Shown piece by piece: positions 11,098 through 22,120 of a stretch of DNA of 64,000 nt; the stretch's first letter is position 1; each line of letters begins with the position of its first letter. The notes beneath the pieces were generated by a model, which made no database searches, was not told where the DNA came from, and saw only the letters and a program-made list of their open reading frames with translations. The stretch is from Oikopleura dioica (taxonomy: Eukaryota > Chordata > Appendicularia > Copelata > Oikopleuridae), in NCBI GenBank assembly GCA_907165135.1, contig OU015568.1:15077208-15141207 (forward strand). Direction: 5' to 3'. Both the position numbers and the translations under genes were made by a program.

Positions 11098-13738
11098 ATG
11101 ATAAGATGTATTCGCAGAGAAATATTACTGGCGACGAAAACAGAAAGAATGATTATGCTCGGGGTGCTGATGAATATATTTATTTTGGCTCTTGTTTACG
11201 CTGGAAATGATAATTTAAGAAGTCATTTGCCGCGTTCAATTCAAAATATAATAGGTACTACCAGCTCTTTTTGGGAAAAAATCTTAAAAATGATCAATTT
11301 TAGGCTCTCAAAGCAACAATAAGCAACAAAAATACCAGCTCAACCTGGACTGGATGAACGAAACCCCAAATCTGAAGCGTTTCTTGAGCAAAGTATCGAC
11401 CGAAGAACTCTCAAAGCCAGACAGAGCGGAAGTCATACGAGTCTCGCTCTTCGAAGCACTGATAAACCTAGCAAAGGCGGAACATGAAAAGGGAAATGAG
11501 TTCCCTAATTTGCTCAAAATGAGTTCTGTCAGAAGAGCAATTTCGATCCTGAAGAAATTAAATGCAGATTTGAACTTGCTGCAGATGAAGATGGAGGCGG
11601 CGTATGGCCTCTGTAAAGGTAATTAAAATTCTTCCATTATATGTTCGTTCTAAATGACTTTTCAAGGCTGTCTTCAAGAAAAATACGGCAAGAAGAAGAA
11701 GCGATTACCCCAGGTTATCTGTATAGGAGCAAAGAAATGCGGAACAGGTAAGATTCTTTTTAAGAATCTTTTAATTAAATTACCATTTTAGGGGCATTCC
11801 AAAACTTCCTTGCGCACCATCCGCATCTGTTCAAGCCACCAGGATACGACGAGGTCCACTTCTTCGACAAGGAAGAGGATTATGCGAAAGGAATCGAATA
11901 CTACCACTCGTTGATGCCAGAAACGTCCGCTGGAGAAATTACTTATGAAAAGACGCCGAAATACATGGTTATTCCAGAAGTGCCTGGGAGAATCTACGCG
12001 ATGAACAGTACTGTTAAACTGATCGCAATCGTCTGTAATCCAGTCAACAGAGCCTTTTCCGACTTCACTCATGTAGTAAAATCCGGCTATTTTAAATCGG
12101 TAAGCGTTCGTTTTCCGGCCATCTCGGTGGAAACCGCGCGAATCTATACCTATTCTACTATTTCCATTCAGGAAACGTCAAAATACATGAATCTGGAGGA
12201 AACAGATGAAGAGAGCCGGCTGAAAGGATTTGAAGGATTTTCCGAAGCTTACATCACAAAATCGAATGAAATCAAGGAGGAGAAGGGTGATGCACAGTGG
12301 CGGAAATGGATCCAGAATGTTCATAAAGAACAAGGAAAGGCTGAGACTCTTGTATGTCTCGGGAGCTACAGGATCTCAAACCCTAGCTGAGCGGCTGTTT
12401 CCATCGTCGTCTTTCCACAGCTTGTCGCAACATCTCGTGGAAAATATATATACACACATGTTCTCACCAGGGCTCTAAATCTGAGGCGAAAATCAAGAGT
12501 TTCTCAGCCTTAAAAAAGTTGAAGCATCGATCTTGACGAACGGGCTGTACTCAGTTCACCTCCAAAACTGGCTGGACGCTGGATTCAAGCGAGAGCAAAT
12601 GCTCATTTTGAATGGGGAGGAGCTGATCTCGAATCCGGCCAAGGTATCAATTAGTGGCATAATGTGAAGCGCAGCGTTTTATCTTCAGATCATCCTCCGG
12701 GCTCAAGAGTTCATGGGACTAGAACCTATCATCAAGGAGAGCCACTTCGTATTTGACAAAGATAAAGGTACTGACATTGTGTAATAGAGTATTTTTGATG
12801 AAAACGATTAAAAGGAGGCACATTCGAGATAATTTCTTTGATAAAAAGCCAATTAAAATGACTGAACAATTCAAGTTTTTGAGCCTTGGCTCAGTACTTA
12901 TTTGAATAATCATCACAAGATTAAAATCGATAAAACTCATCAAATTTATTCTAATCTTGCTTTTATAATCATCTTCGATCTTCTATCTTTTGCGCAACTT
13001 CAAGAGTACGGTTACTTCTATGATCATAATCTGAATGAACCTATCAATCAAACATAACCAAATCACTCAAAACCGAATGCGCCTAGAAACAGAGTTGCAA
13101 ATTTGCTGGGTTGAGTGAGCTGAGCAGTCGCTCAGCTTAGCTCAGCTCACTGATTTTCGAAAATGAATTTATCAGCTCAGCTCAGCTCAGCTCAGTTATT
13201 CTCGAATATGATCTGTTCTGCTCGGCTCAGCTCAGCTCAGACAAGTATCATTCAGCTCAGCTCAGCTCAATGATTTTAACACAATTTCACTACTAAAAAC
13301 AGTAAATTATAGCTCAACTCAGCTCACTCAGCTCAGCTCAGCTCTAATTAGGGTCTGCTCAGCTCAGCTCAGCTCAATGACCTCTGAAAAGGGCCAACTC
13401 AGCTCAGCTCAGCTCAGTGAGCTCCGAAATAGGCCAGCTCAGCTCAGCTCAGAGAATTTCTCACTCAGCTCAGCTCAGCGAAAATAAAGCCAAATTTGCA
13501 ACTCTGCCTAGGAAAAGAATCTTTAAAGCTATTATAATTACTTTCAGGCTTCTACTGCTTCAAAAATCTCAAAACTGGCGAGCCTTCATGTCTGGGTGAT
13601 GGAAAGGGTCGAACGCGCGCAGGTGGCGGGCCGAACTTTTCCCCGAAACTGAAAGAGGACCTCGTTTCGTACTTCAAACCGTACAACTCGGAACTCTACA
13701 AAATCATCGGCGAAGACTTCCACTGGAACGAAGCTTAG
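11098..13738 (+). CDS. HS3ST: Heparan sulfate glucosamine 3-O-sulfotransferase
   Basis: Eight exons (11098-11254, 11304-11618, 11667-11747, 11792-12099, 12172-12355, 12486-12643, 12689-12767, 13548-13738) give 490 residues. A type II signal anchor (MLGVLMNIFILALVY) implies a Golgi enzyme moving sulfate from PAPS to heparan sulfate glucosamine. PAPS loop: PQVICIGAKKCGTGAF. Other landmarks are HFFDKEEDYAKGIEYY, the EKTPKY segment with the predicted base Glu, HLQNWL, and the Cys-bracketed CFKNLKTGEPSCLGDGKGR near the C-terminus. Two departures: the usual Arg of the RDP motif is Cys (IVCNPVNRAFSDF), and the stem is long (about 100 residues). The Arg change could weaken PAPS binding. Intron 7 holds the pentamer-repeat element. 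Confidence 0.92.
13082..13512. repeat. GCTCA pentamer arrays framed by inverted ends
   Basis: About 430 bp in HS3ST intron 7. Runs of GCTCA (three to five units) are separated by unique spacers of roughly 20-40 bp. The block is bounded by inverted ends: CCTAGAAACAGAGTTGCAAA on the left and the reverse complement of CCTAGGCAGAGTTGCAAA on the right. No clear target duplication was found. It looks like a mobile or formerly mobile unit whose interior expanded as a minisatellite. Confidence 0.75.
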
Positions 13739-14385
13739 ACTCTGTAAATATTTATGAAAGAAGAAGAAGAATTAGGAACCAATTAAACACAACATAGAAT
13801 TCGTGCCTTACAAAACCTACTGTATCGAACTGTATCTGCGAAATTACTTCACCAAAGCCTTATTGCAGCTTCTCCTGCTTCCAATTCGTCTAATACTTCA
13901 AGTATGGCGATTTTGATTAACTGGAAATAAAATTATATATCTGAATCAAAATATGCTAAATAGCAGAAAACCGGTACTTATCCGACACGCTCCATTCATC
14001 GAAAATAGCATTTTCTCCCGAAGATTTCAAAGAAAAGACCATCGATTTAATCTTTTTATCCACGGTATTAATCGTGTAATTCTCATGTAATTAAAACATA
14101 ATCACATTTTAGAAGGTCTCGTTGCAGAGTAATTTGTAATGAATCTTTTCTCGAAGAAGTTTCTTACGCCGGTTCATATAATGAGGATAAAACAGCAGCA
14201 TTCTAAACTGCTTCTAAGTCTCACTGAATTCATATGCTAAGGTATATATAGGTAAATGTGGGTAATTGAAGGATAATGAAGGATGTTTAAAATTTCTCAT
14301 AGTATCTATCGTCACATACTCTTCTGTATATTATTCAGTATACATACTTTCTTATATCGTCTACATACGGTAGGTTTGGAGAGTC
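13739..14385. other. Intergenic, no gene seen
   Basis: HS3ST 3' flank with an early AATTAAA-like signal near 13783, then AT-rich DNA without coding features. Confidence 0.4.
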
Positions 14386-14389
14386 TTAA

Positions 14390-14769
14390 GGAGGGGGTCG
14401 ACGAGAATCGGGATTTCAGTGACCGAAAATGCGGGAAAACCTGATAAGATAGGCAAAATCTGATTTTACTGGTGGATAGAAAAGGGTTGTAAAAATCAGG
14501 CGGCGAAAAATAGAAAAAATTTTGGCCAGAAAAAATCGTTCAAAAACCTCCTCAAAGTAGGGCCATTTTCGCGAAAATGCACCACAAATGGTCAATTTTT
14601 TACAATTTTGTTCATTTCGACCCCTAAATCTAATTTTTATCAAATGATTTTAGGCTCAACAGATTCGGGAGAATCTGTAGATTCCAAAAATATAAGTTTC
14701 ATATGCAGACTATGTGTATAAGCGAAATTACGATCACCCCTGAAAAAATTCTCGTCCACCCCCCCCCCC
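14390..14769. mobile_element. TTAA-flanked non-autonomous element, family A
   Basis: 380 bp between TTAA copies (14386-14389, 14770-14773). Inverted ends read GGAGGGGGTCGACGAGAAT and, on the complement, GGGGGGGGGGTGGACGAGAAT. TTAA targets are characteristic of piggyBac-type transposition; the class is inferred from that. No ORF. Confidence 0.7.
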
Positions 14770-14773
14770 TTAA

Positions 14774-15520
14774 TTACAGTTTTCATGAAACGATCGTTAT
14801 GAAAAGATTCGTTTTTCTGCTGAAAATATGAAGAAGCAAACTAATAAACTAATTGAATTTTTCATGTAACAAACTAAAAGAGCTCTATTAATACAGTAGT
14901 TCAGGTTCAATTTTCACATTTCTTCAAATCCCGTCAGGAAACCGAGGAGCCATTAGTGTAACGAGAGAATTTTATCTTCTTAAATTTTAGGAAAAAGACT
15001 CGCGAACGCTCACGCTTCGCCAAAGTGCGCCACCTAGGACCGCGCTCCAAGATTTTCATCGCTCTTCTCGACCGACCGTTCGTATAGTAAAAAAAACTTT
15101 GACAAAGGTATTAATTTTCATAATTTTTTATTGAAAGATGATTTTAATTAATGTTTTGAGAGAAAGGAGAATTTGAAAAAGAGAGATTTTTTTTTGAAGA
15201 AAACGGAGAGGATGCCCTTAATCGAAGCTATTAGGAACATTTCTGCGGTCGAAATAATGATTTCGATTAGTCCGAAATCGACTCTAGCGCGATAGAAATA
15301 GATTGAATTCCAAGAGCGAAGTGATAATTTAACGTTCAATTAGCGCTGATTTTCTACGAACATGAATAATCTCAGCGTCGTATTTTGTGTTTAATGCTTT
15401 GGGTTGACTCCGGCGGGCTCTTTTTTGGGAATGATGCAAGCCTGTTTGTTTTGCCTTCAACTAAAAATATTAGCTTTTTTATCGTTCTTGACGTGCTGGG
15501 TTAATTATAAATTTAACCGG
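14774..15520. other. Intergenic, no gene seen
   Basis: AT-rich. A GC-richer patch at 14990-15090 (CGCGAACGCTCACGCTTCGC) may be an exon or promoter remnant, but no supported frame extends from it. Confidence 0.3.
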
Positions 15521-15524
15521 TTAA

Positions 15525-15980
15525 CGCCGAAACGCATAGCGACCAATTAATTGGTTCAAGGCCTTTTAATGCCTCATAACTCAACTTTTACAAAACGTTA
15601 GAATAATATGAACCCCCACTTATGGAGCTACTTTTTATCGAGGAATTCGATTCCGGTGTCAAGAAAAATTTTTTTCGAAAATTTTAGATTTTAGCTATTG
15701 AACGAAATTTTGGACTCAGGTATTTTTTCCCTTTTGAAAAGTTATTTCTCTATTTACATTAAAATCGACACATTTAGAAATATGCATATTTACTCATATT
15801 TTTGTAATGATATCGGTATAATATCGGGATGAAATTGAAGCTAAGCGTCTGAGAATTATTTATCTGTAGCGTTTATACAGTCAACTAATTAGTTTCATTG
15901 CCAAAAAGGGGTAAAAAGGGCATACCAATTAATTGGTACGATCTGCGTTCAACGTTGAAAAAATTTTATGCGTTCCGGCG
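15525..15980. mobile_element. TTAA-flanked non-autonomous element, family B
   Basis: 456 bp between TTAA copies (15521-15524, 15981-15984). The 14-bp inverted ends are CGCCGAAACGCATA and, on the complement, CGCCGGAACGCATA (one mismatch). Each end also carries the palindrome CCAATTAATTGG inside the terminus. No ORF. Confidence 0.75.
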
Positions 15981-16011
15981 TTAAGTTACCTTTTTTCTTT
16001 CTTTTTTTTAA

Positions 16012-16200
16012 ATGACACGTGGAAAACTCAGAAAGCGACAAAAAATCGCAAGAATTTTGACCAAAATTTGGTCAATTTTTAGACCAATCAGATTCTCGCA
16101 TTTGGCCGGTAGGCCAATCAGATTTCTGAAAAAAAATGTCGCTCGAAGAATCGATTTTTTGTCCCTATTTTTGATTGAAATACTAAAATTGAAGAAAAAG
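16012..16200. repeat. Dispersed repeat, second copy near 30640-30735
   Basis: The stretch with GCAAGAATTTTGACCAA, AGACCAATCAGATT and neighbouring AT-rich words recurs at 30640-30735 in the same order. Neither copy has an ORF or clear ends, so the element type is unknown. Confidence 0.5.
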
Positions 16201-16995
16201 CAAAAATTTGAAATGTAAAATTCAAAGCCATCTTGAGCCTGGAAAAAATACGCGGACTCTACCGCAGTTTGAATTAATCTTGTTTTCCGCGCACAGTCCA
16301 AAGCCACAAAGTTCGCTGAAATTTAAAGCAATCCGGGATTTACGTGTTTTCCGCTTTTTTGGTTCAACCAAAGTTGAGTAATTTTTCTTTCGATCGGAAA
16401 AGGGAGGGGTTAATTTCGGAATTTTCGGTGGTGGACTCGCTAAGTGCTCCATGTATCGTCAATTTGTAAGGTACTCAAAATGCATAATAGCTCGTTTCTT
16501 CAAGCTTACTCAACTAAGAAGCCCGAGGAGTCAATGCGGCCACCGTAATCCGCCACTGGAACTATGTAAAGATCCAAAAAGCGCGTTTTCAACCGCAACT
16601 TTTTAAGTTTTCAACTTTTTTTTCCCCAAAGTTATTCATCTCCAACTGTAGTTTCCCAGCATCTTTTTTTTAAGAAATGCAAATTGCCCTTTAAAAAAAC
16701 AAGTTTCCAAATTTTACGTGAACTCGCGCTACTACCTTGCTGACGCTAATAAATTTAATTTGTCGAAATTTTTCACACCCTTGACTTGACACTAGAAGTT
16801 TCATCCACTTTTCCCGAAATTCGAATTACACGACGACCGCAGCGGAAGTCCTCGTGAAATTCCCGTGAGGACGGCATTTCAGATTTCTCACAATCCTCGG
16901 GAGACATTGAAACGGGCAAGAAGATAGAGTAAGAACTAAACATTTTTTCTTCCTATGATCTCCAGCCAACATTTGTCAAAGAGCTCGTTCGTAGC

Positions 16996-17205
16996 CTGGG
17001 CTCAGCTCTTGCTTTTTCTTCAAAACCTGAGTCAGGAAAGCTAAAATGAAAAAGCCGCAAAGCGGCTTTAAAAAAAGGAAGCCGCAAAGCGGCTTCGCCA
17101 AAATTTATATTTTAACCTATTTTAACCCTAACCTTTACCCTACGCGGCTTTTTATTTGAGCTTTCTTGAATCCTGACTCAGGTTTTCAACAAATATTGCC
17201 TGGCC
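16996..17205. mobile_element. hAT-like family 1, degraded copy
   Basis: The left end CTGGGCTCAG and paired CTGAGTCAGG / CCTGACTCAGG arms match the 2955 copy, as do the AAGCCGCAAAGCGGCTT hairpins. The right terminus is eroded. TTCGTA occurs on both flanks and may be what remains of the target duplication. A TTTTAACCCTAACC tract lies inside. Confidence 0.65.
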
Positions 17206-18505
17206 AAATTCGTAACTTTTTTGTAATCTTTCTTGCAGATTTTGGACTTATTGCCGCGTAAGTGAGTTAATCCACCCCCGCGTCAGATTCAGAAGTCAGA
17301 GAGTAGTCGGATAATTTCAACCCCTGATGCAACAGGTTAAGCAATTATAAACGACATTTCAAGTGGGGTTAAGCCCAACCGCGCGCTCATTACGTCATTT
17401 TTTTTTGCTCCAAGTTTTCAAGTGTTCACAAAACAAGCTTATCTTTTCCTCTTTCAAAATTTGTGATTCTGTCGGATTAAATTTTCTGCCTTGTCCACTT
17501 ATCTGTCAGTTTTTCAAGCTTGTCGATATAAATTATACATTTTGCGTTTTACGTTTTTTACGCAAGACGATAAGGAATATTTTTCACTTATCAAAATGGA
17601 GATATGGCGGCGCTTTATCGCTCAGCGGGTGCTCCGTCAAAAAATTTATCACGTGTTCCGGTTTTCTTCCTCTAGAAAAAGGGTTGATGAATTATTTTTA
17701 TCATGTTTTTGAAGAGTGTTTTTTATCTAATAAATTCGTAAATTTCACGTTAACTTTTTTATGGGAATCTTGAAATTTCGAAGCGCGATTTTTTGCGGGA
17801 GATTCTTGCTTTTTGGCGGGTTGTTTTTGGCGTGGCTGGTGGGTGTACTGAGTGATTCTACGACATGGATTTGTGGTGCGATGGATATCTTTGTCCGAGG
17901 CAGCCGATAACACTGTTGCAAAAACAAAAATTTGTGTCCTCTCCGTTACCAACTCTACGATTACACAATTTTTACTCATTTTCAAAGAATTCTTTCTCCA
18001 AAATTTTTCAATATTTTTATTGAAATATTTCAATATTTCAATATTTTTGATAAAAAATTAATTTCGATCAATTAAAAAAATTTAATTTTTAATTCCTTAA
18101 AAAAATAAATTCTTAATTTTTAATTCAATTTATAAAAAAAGTAATGTTTAAAATTTTTTATCAAATAACAATTTTCAGGGAACTTCCCGACTTTTGCTGC
18201 TTCGATTGAAGAAATCGTCAGCTGGCTTTCTCGTGACGATCGTTTTTTAATTTTAAAAACTGATCAGGGTGAAACAATCCCTAGAAAAACCACGAGCAAA
18301 AACACCGACCCGGTCAACTCAACACGTGACTAGTACAAAGACTGAAACTCAAGTCCACTTACTGTCACTTTTTGACTAGAAGAACACACACTACAGTTGA
18401 TACTGGAAAAGTTTTACATCAACTACAAGCAACTATCTACAATCTACTCAATATACACATTTATTCTCAAGAACATATTTAATCACAAAAGAAAGCAAGA
18501 AAAAA
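17206..18505. other. Intergenic, no gene seen
   Basis: AT-rich with runs of A/T around 18000-18170. Open frames here are dominated by Phe/Lys/Leu and match nothing recognised. The 5' part of the glycosyltransferase transcript probably starts near the end of this block. Confidence 0.35.
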
Positions 18506-20885
18506 ATGGACTCGTTAGCAATCAAGAAGATGGTGCTGCTGGCAATTTTTATTTTATCGGAAAGGGGTTCACTTTTATCACTTTTCTATTGTAGAACACA
18601 GCGGGTGATAAATTTGTGTTTTCGTTGTGATAAAGCGTCTTTATCGCCACGTGCGAAATAATCCCCCGCTGCGAAGTCGTCACTTTCCTTTTTTTGACAA
18701 AAACATTCATTTCCGAATATCAAAAATGAATCGAAAGTGAACAGAAACTTATTGAACAAGGGCGAGATTAGGTGTTAGGGTTAGGATTAAGTTATGGCTA
18801 GGGTTAGGGACCCTAACTTAGGGTGGTTGAAATTTTTTAAAATAATTTTTGGTGAACCCCTTGAAAAGACAACTGCTTTTCTCTCAGCTTGGATTTCTTA
18901 TAAACCAGAGTAAGTTTTTCCCTCTTTTCTGTAGCTCGTATTTCGCGGTTCATTAAAATCAACTCCGGCCCAGCTCAAAACCGGAAGACTTAGTTGTAAT
19001 CACGGACGAGTATATGCGGAAGCTCCCATGTAAACTTTGCATCTAATCTTCCAGCTAGTCGCCAGATAGGCATCTAGTAGCTCTGATACGTAATTTTTAT
19101 TTTTATTTCCAGTGACGTCGTAGCTGCTGTGGACGAAGTGGTGGATGCTGTTATTGATGAAACATTGAATTTTAATAGACCAATTCAATTTTCTGATGAT
19201 TTGGAGCATGTTTACCCAATACCTGTAAGTTTTGTTCAGATAGGTTAGAGGTAGTTTTAGGGTTAGGGTTAGGGTTTTTTTCTAATATTTATTCCAAGTT
19301 CCGCAAAAAAGAACGCTCTCTGGTTCCAGCAAAGTACCTGAATAGTCAACAATCAAAAACAGGATCAAACTATCTCGCGTATATTGTTGAACAACCGGAA
19401 GAATGTGACGCGAAAATTGTTATTACTGTCAAGTCAAGCGCTGATCATTTTGGTAAGACAGCTATTTCTTACTTTCAATTATCCCATTTTTTACAGAGCA
19501 TCGAGAAGCAATTAGACAATCTTGGGCGCCAAGAGAAGCAAGGAAAGAAGATGTCCAAGTAGTCTTTCTCGTTGGACAAGGAAGTGATGTAATCAACGAT
19601 GAAATCAAAGAAGAGTTCTTCAAACACAAAGATCTGGTGATCGGAAACTATGTCGACTCGTACCAGAACCTGACGATAAAAGCCATGACCGGAATCGATT
19701 GGAGAGCAAGAAACTGTCACAATGCAGAGTTTGTGCTCGCCGTTGACGATGATACTTTCGTCAATTTGGACGACATGATGACTCATTTGCAGCGACTCCC
19801 GGAAGAGGAAAACTTCATTGAGTGCTCTGAAAGAACAGTGACTAAAGGAAAAGTCTGGCGGGAAGGACAATGGGCAGTTTCCGAGGATCAATACGAGTTT
19901 GACGTCTATCCGAATTACTGCAACGGACCTTGCTATCTCATGCCAGTGGAAACGGCTGATCTTCTCCTAGGGTAAATTTGAAGCACCATCTGATCAGTGA
20001 TCATCAGCTTCCGATTCGGAAGATTTAATGGAAAATAATGATAATTTCTCAAAACAACGTCAGAAATAATGCTATTTTTTGTAAAAACCATCATATGCTA
20101 GACCTGGCTTAGACAGAAAATTATCATTTTGACGTGATTTTTAAAGATTTCCTTTCAGATCATAAGATAGAGAAATGTAAAATCAGAATATTTCTTATCA
20201 TGAGTAGGGCATTTTCGTTGAAGCAAGAAACGACGTCAATACGTAAGACAAAGAAGTCATGGGTTATGGACCATAACTTATGGTCGAGCAGCCAATACCC
20301 CTACAGTAGGGGCCCTACCACTAAGTTAGGGAGCTACGACCGCGAACCGCCCTAAATCGTTTGGGTTAGGTTTAGGGTTAGGGAGAGCTCGAATGATAAC
20401 CCCTTACCACCGAAAAAACAGCTCGAAAGAAGTATACTAGGTTATACTGTATAACCCGTCTATACAGTTGATTTTGGTTCATACATAATAGGCGATGGCA
20501 GAATCTACCAACAACGGAAAAAAGCATATTTTTGAATAAAATGAGTCGAATTATATTTCCAAAGATCCGTTTTGTATAGGAGCCGTGAATAAATAAACAG
20601 CTTCAGGGAATATTAACGAATTTTTTCATCATCAGAATTCAGAGATTAGAATTTTGAGGCTTCTGGTGTGATCTTACAGAATTATTAAGAGCGTCGAGAA
20701 CGACTCCATCTGATCATCCAGCCGACGACGTCTTCATCAGTGGCATTCTTCGCGTAAAAACGGAAGTGCCCCTGATTCAGTACACCCGCACTGGCGCTCC
20801 TGGTTGGTGCCAAGAACTCAACAACAGAAAACCACGACTTCCACAGCGAATGGTCAAAGAACATCTCAAGAAATCGCAGCTCTAA
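18506..20885 (+). CDS. Family 31 beta-1,3-glycosyltransferase (galactosyl/N-acetylglucosaminyl type)
   Basis: Exons 18506-18566, 18888-18909, 19113-19224, 19299-19452, 19497-19970 and 20680-20885 all agree in phase, giving 342 residues. A short N-terminal hydrophobic segment (MVLLAIFIL) suggests a type II Golgi enzyme. The catalytic part has HREAIRQSWAPREARKEDV, VVFLVGQGS, DSYQNLTIKAMTGIDW, the metal-binding motif in FVLAVDDDTFVN, the NGPCYLMP turn, and DDVFISGIL near the end. These match family 31; donor and acceptor cannot be told from sequence. The last intron is best read as GG-AG (19971-20679), because the alternative donor one base on gives a stop after splicing. Exon 2 is a 22-nt microexon. 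A family-2 hAT-like remnant lies in the last intron. Confidence 0.88.
20265..20411. mobile_element. hAT-like family 2, incomplete copy
   Basis: The right end CGAATGATAACCCC followed by TTACCACC matches the 8827-9039 element, as does the upstream GGGTTAGGTTTAGGGTTAGG stretch. The left end is not identifiable and no target duplication is seen. It lies in the GG-AG intron of the glycosyltransferase gene. Confidence 0.5.
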
Positions 20886-21260
20886 ATATCCAGCCACCAA
20901 AGCCGGCAAACTCTCGTAGCTGGAAATTTCTTGCGATTTCGAAATGAAAGCTGTAAAACGATAATTCAAAAAACTACCTCTCAAAAACCATGCTTCAATA
21001 AAAATGACAACGAGACCTATTTTAATGTTGCTGATGAATTTATTTACAAGCATTGATTATTGATTATTACTGTCTTTGGCGAAGAGATACAGGGTTTGGA
21101 ATATACGATTTTGTCCAGGAGAAGATATTTGGAATGTGTTGCTTTGAAGGGGATTTCAAAGAGCTCACTTTCGATTTCATCAAAATTATTTCTAAAAATA
21201 AAGCTCGTATAGCCGGTATACGAATAGACTGATGATAATAGGGGGGCTTTAATTAAGATA

Positions 21261-21670
21261 TCAGGAGATAAAAATAATTCTTATTATCGATCGAAAAGAT
21301 GAAAACAAATTGAAATCACGTTCCTCGCCCGGCTTCATCGAAACCAGTGATGCAGTTACTTTCCTATCTTCGCTGGTCGAGTTCTTTTTCGAAGAATTTT
21401 CAAGCAGTCGCTTGAATTTCTTCATCTTCCGCCCGAGCTTATTCTGAAAGGAAAGTCAGAATCATCACCTATTCAGAGAAGATGCGGTACGGCGCCTACC
21501 ATTTTGAGTTTGTTGGTGGAAATTTTGTGGAACTTGTCCACGTGAAGAGCGAACTTGTGATTCTCGGGCACACTTCTGTCGTTGAAAGTTTTCAGCGCTG
21601 TGTCGCTGGTTTCTGTACAAAGTGGTTGAGTAAAATCAACATCGACGAGAGAAGATTTGAGAATTCTATA
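21261..21670 (-). CDS. Candidate two-exon gene fragment, function unknown
   Basis: Exons 21670-21500 and 21443-21261 join in phase 0 across a 56-nt GT-AG intron. The first contains SVPENHKFALHVDKFHKIS; the second is basic (NKLGRKMKKFKRLLENSSKK) and ends at a TGA. The 5' part is unclear; the upstream stretch IIADYEKIPLFSKIYK may belong to it. No family recognised. A plus-strand ORF covers 21482-21796; intron structure and composition favour the minus strand. Confidence 0.35.
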
Positions 21671-21844
21671 CTGAGATCAACAAGGATTCTTGTAGATTTT
21701 GGAAAAGAGGGGAATCTTCTCGTAGTCAGCAATAATAAAAAGTATCCCCGATTTCAAACTGCTCTTAATAAAAGCCTCTTATCAAAGAGAACTTGATCAT
21801 CAAAGATGCCATAAATTCAAATTTTTATGTCAGTTATCATATTC

Positions 21845-22120
21845 TCATTCTTTGATCTCAAGGCTTGAAGTTTTCAAAATCTCAAGGTGTGTTTCTTTTG
21901 ATGCTCGTAAATCACCTTCGATACTCCTCAGATTCTTTTTTGAACTTTGAATGTCGGTATAAAACTGCGATACGGCCGACGATACTTTAAAACTGTACGC
22001 TTTCGCTTCTTTTATTTATTGGAAAACAATATTTTTCGGAGTGAACCAACCTTTTATTCTTCGCCTTGTTTCTTCTAGTTCTTCTCTGTCTATTTCCAGC
22101 TGCTCCTGCGAGTAAGGCAT
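21845..22120 (-). CDS. Small coiled-coil protein, function unknown
   Basis: Two exons (22120-22051, 22008-21845) separated by a 42-nt GT-AG intron give 77 residues starting MPYSQEQLEIDREELEETRR. Heptad-like Glu/Leu/Lys spacing predicts one long helix. Length and charge resemble small subunits of trafficking or tethering complexes, but no family is recognised. It may share a transcript with the fragment just downstream. Confidence 0.55.

Noticed and set aside
13130-13490. Regularly spaced repeats resembling a CRISPR array
   Set aside because: The repeats are runs of the pentamer GCTCA with variable spacing in an animal intron, with no cas genes.
17363-18061. Overlapping ORFs of 60-136 codons on both strands
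   Set aside because: Composition is AT-driven (Phe, Leu, Lys) and no splice-phase chain or motif supports any of them.
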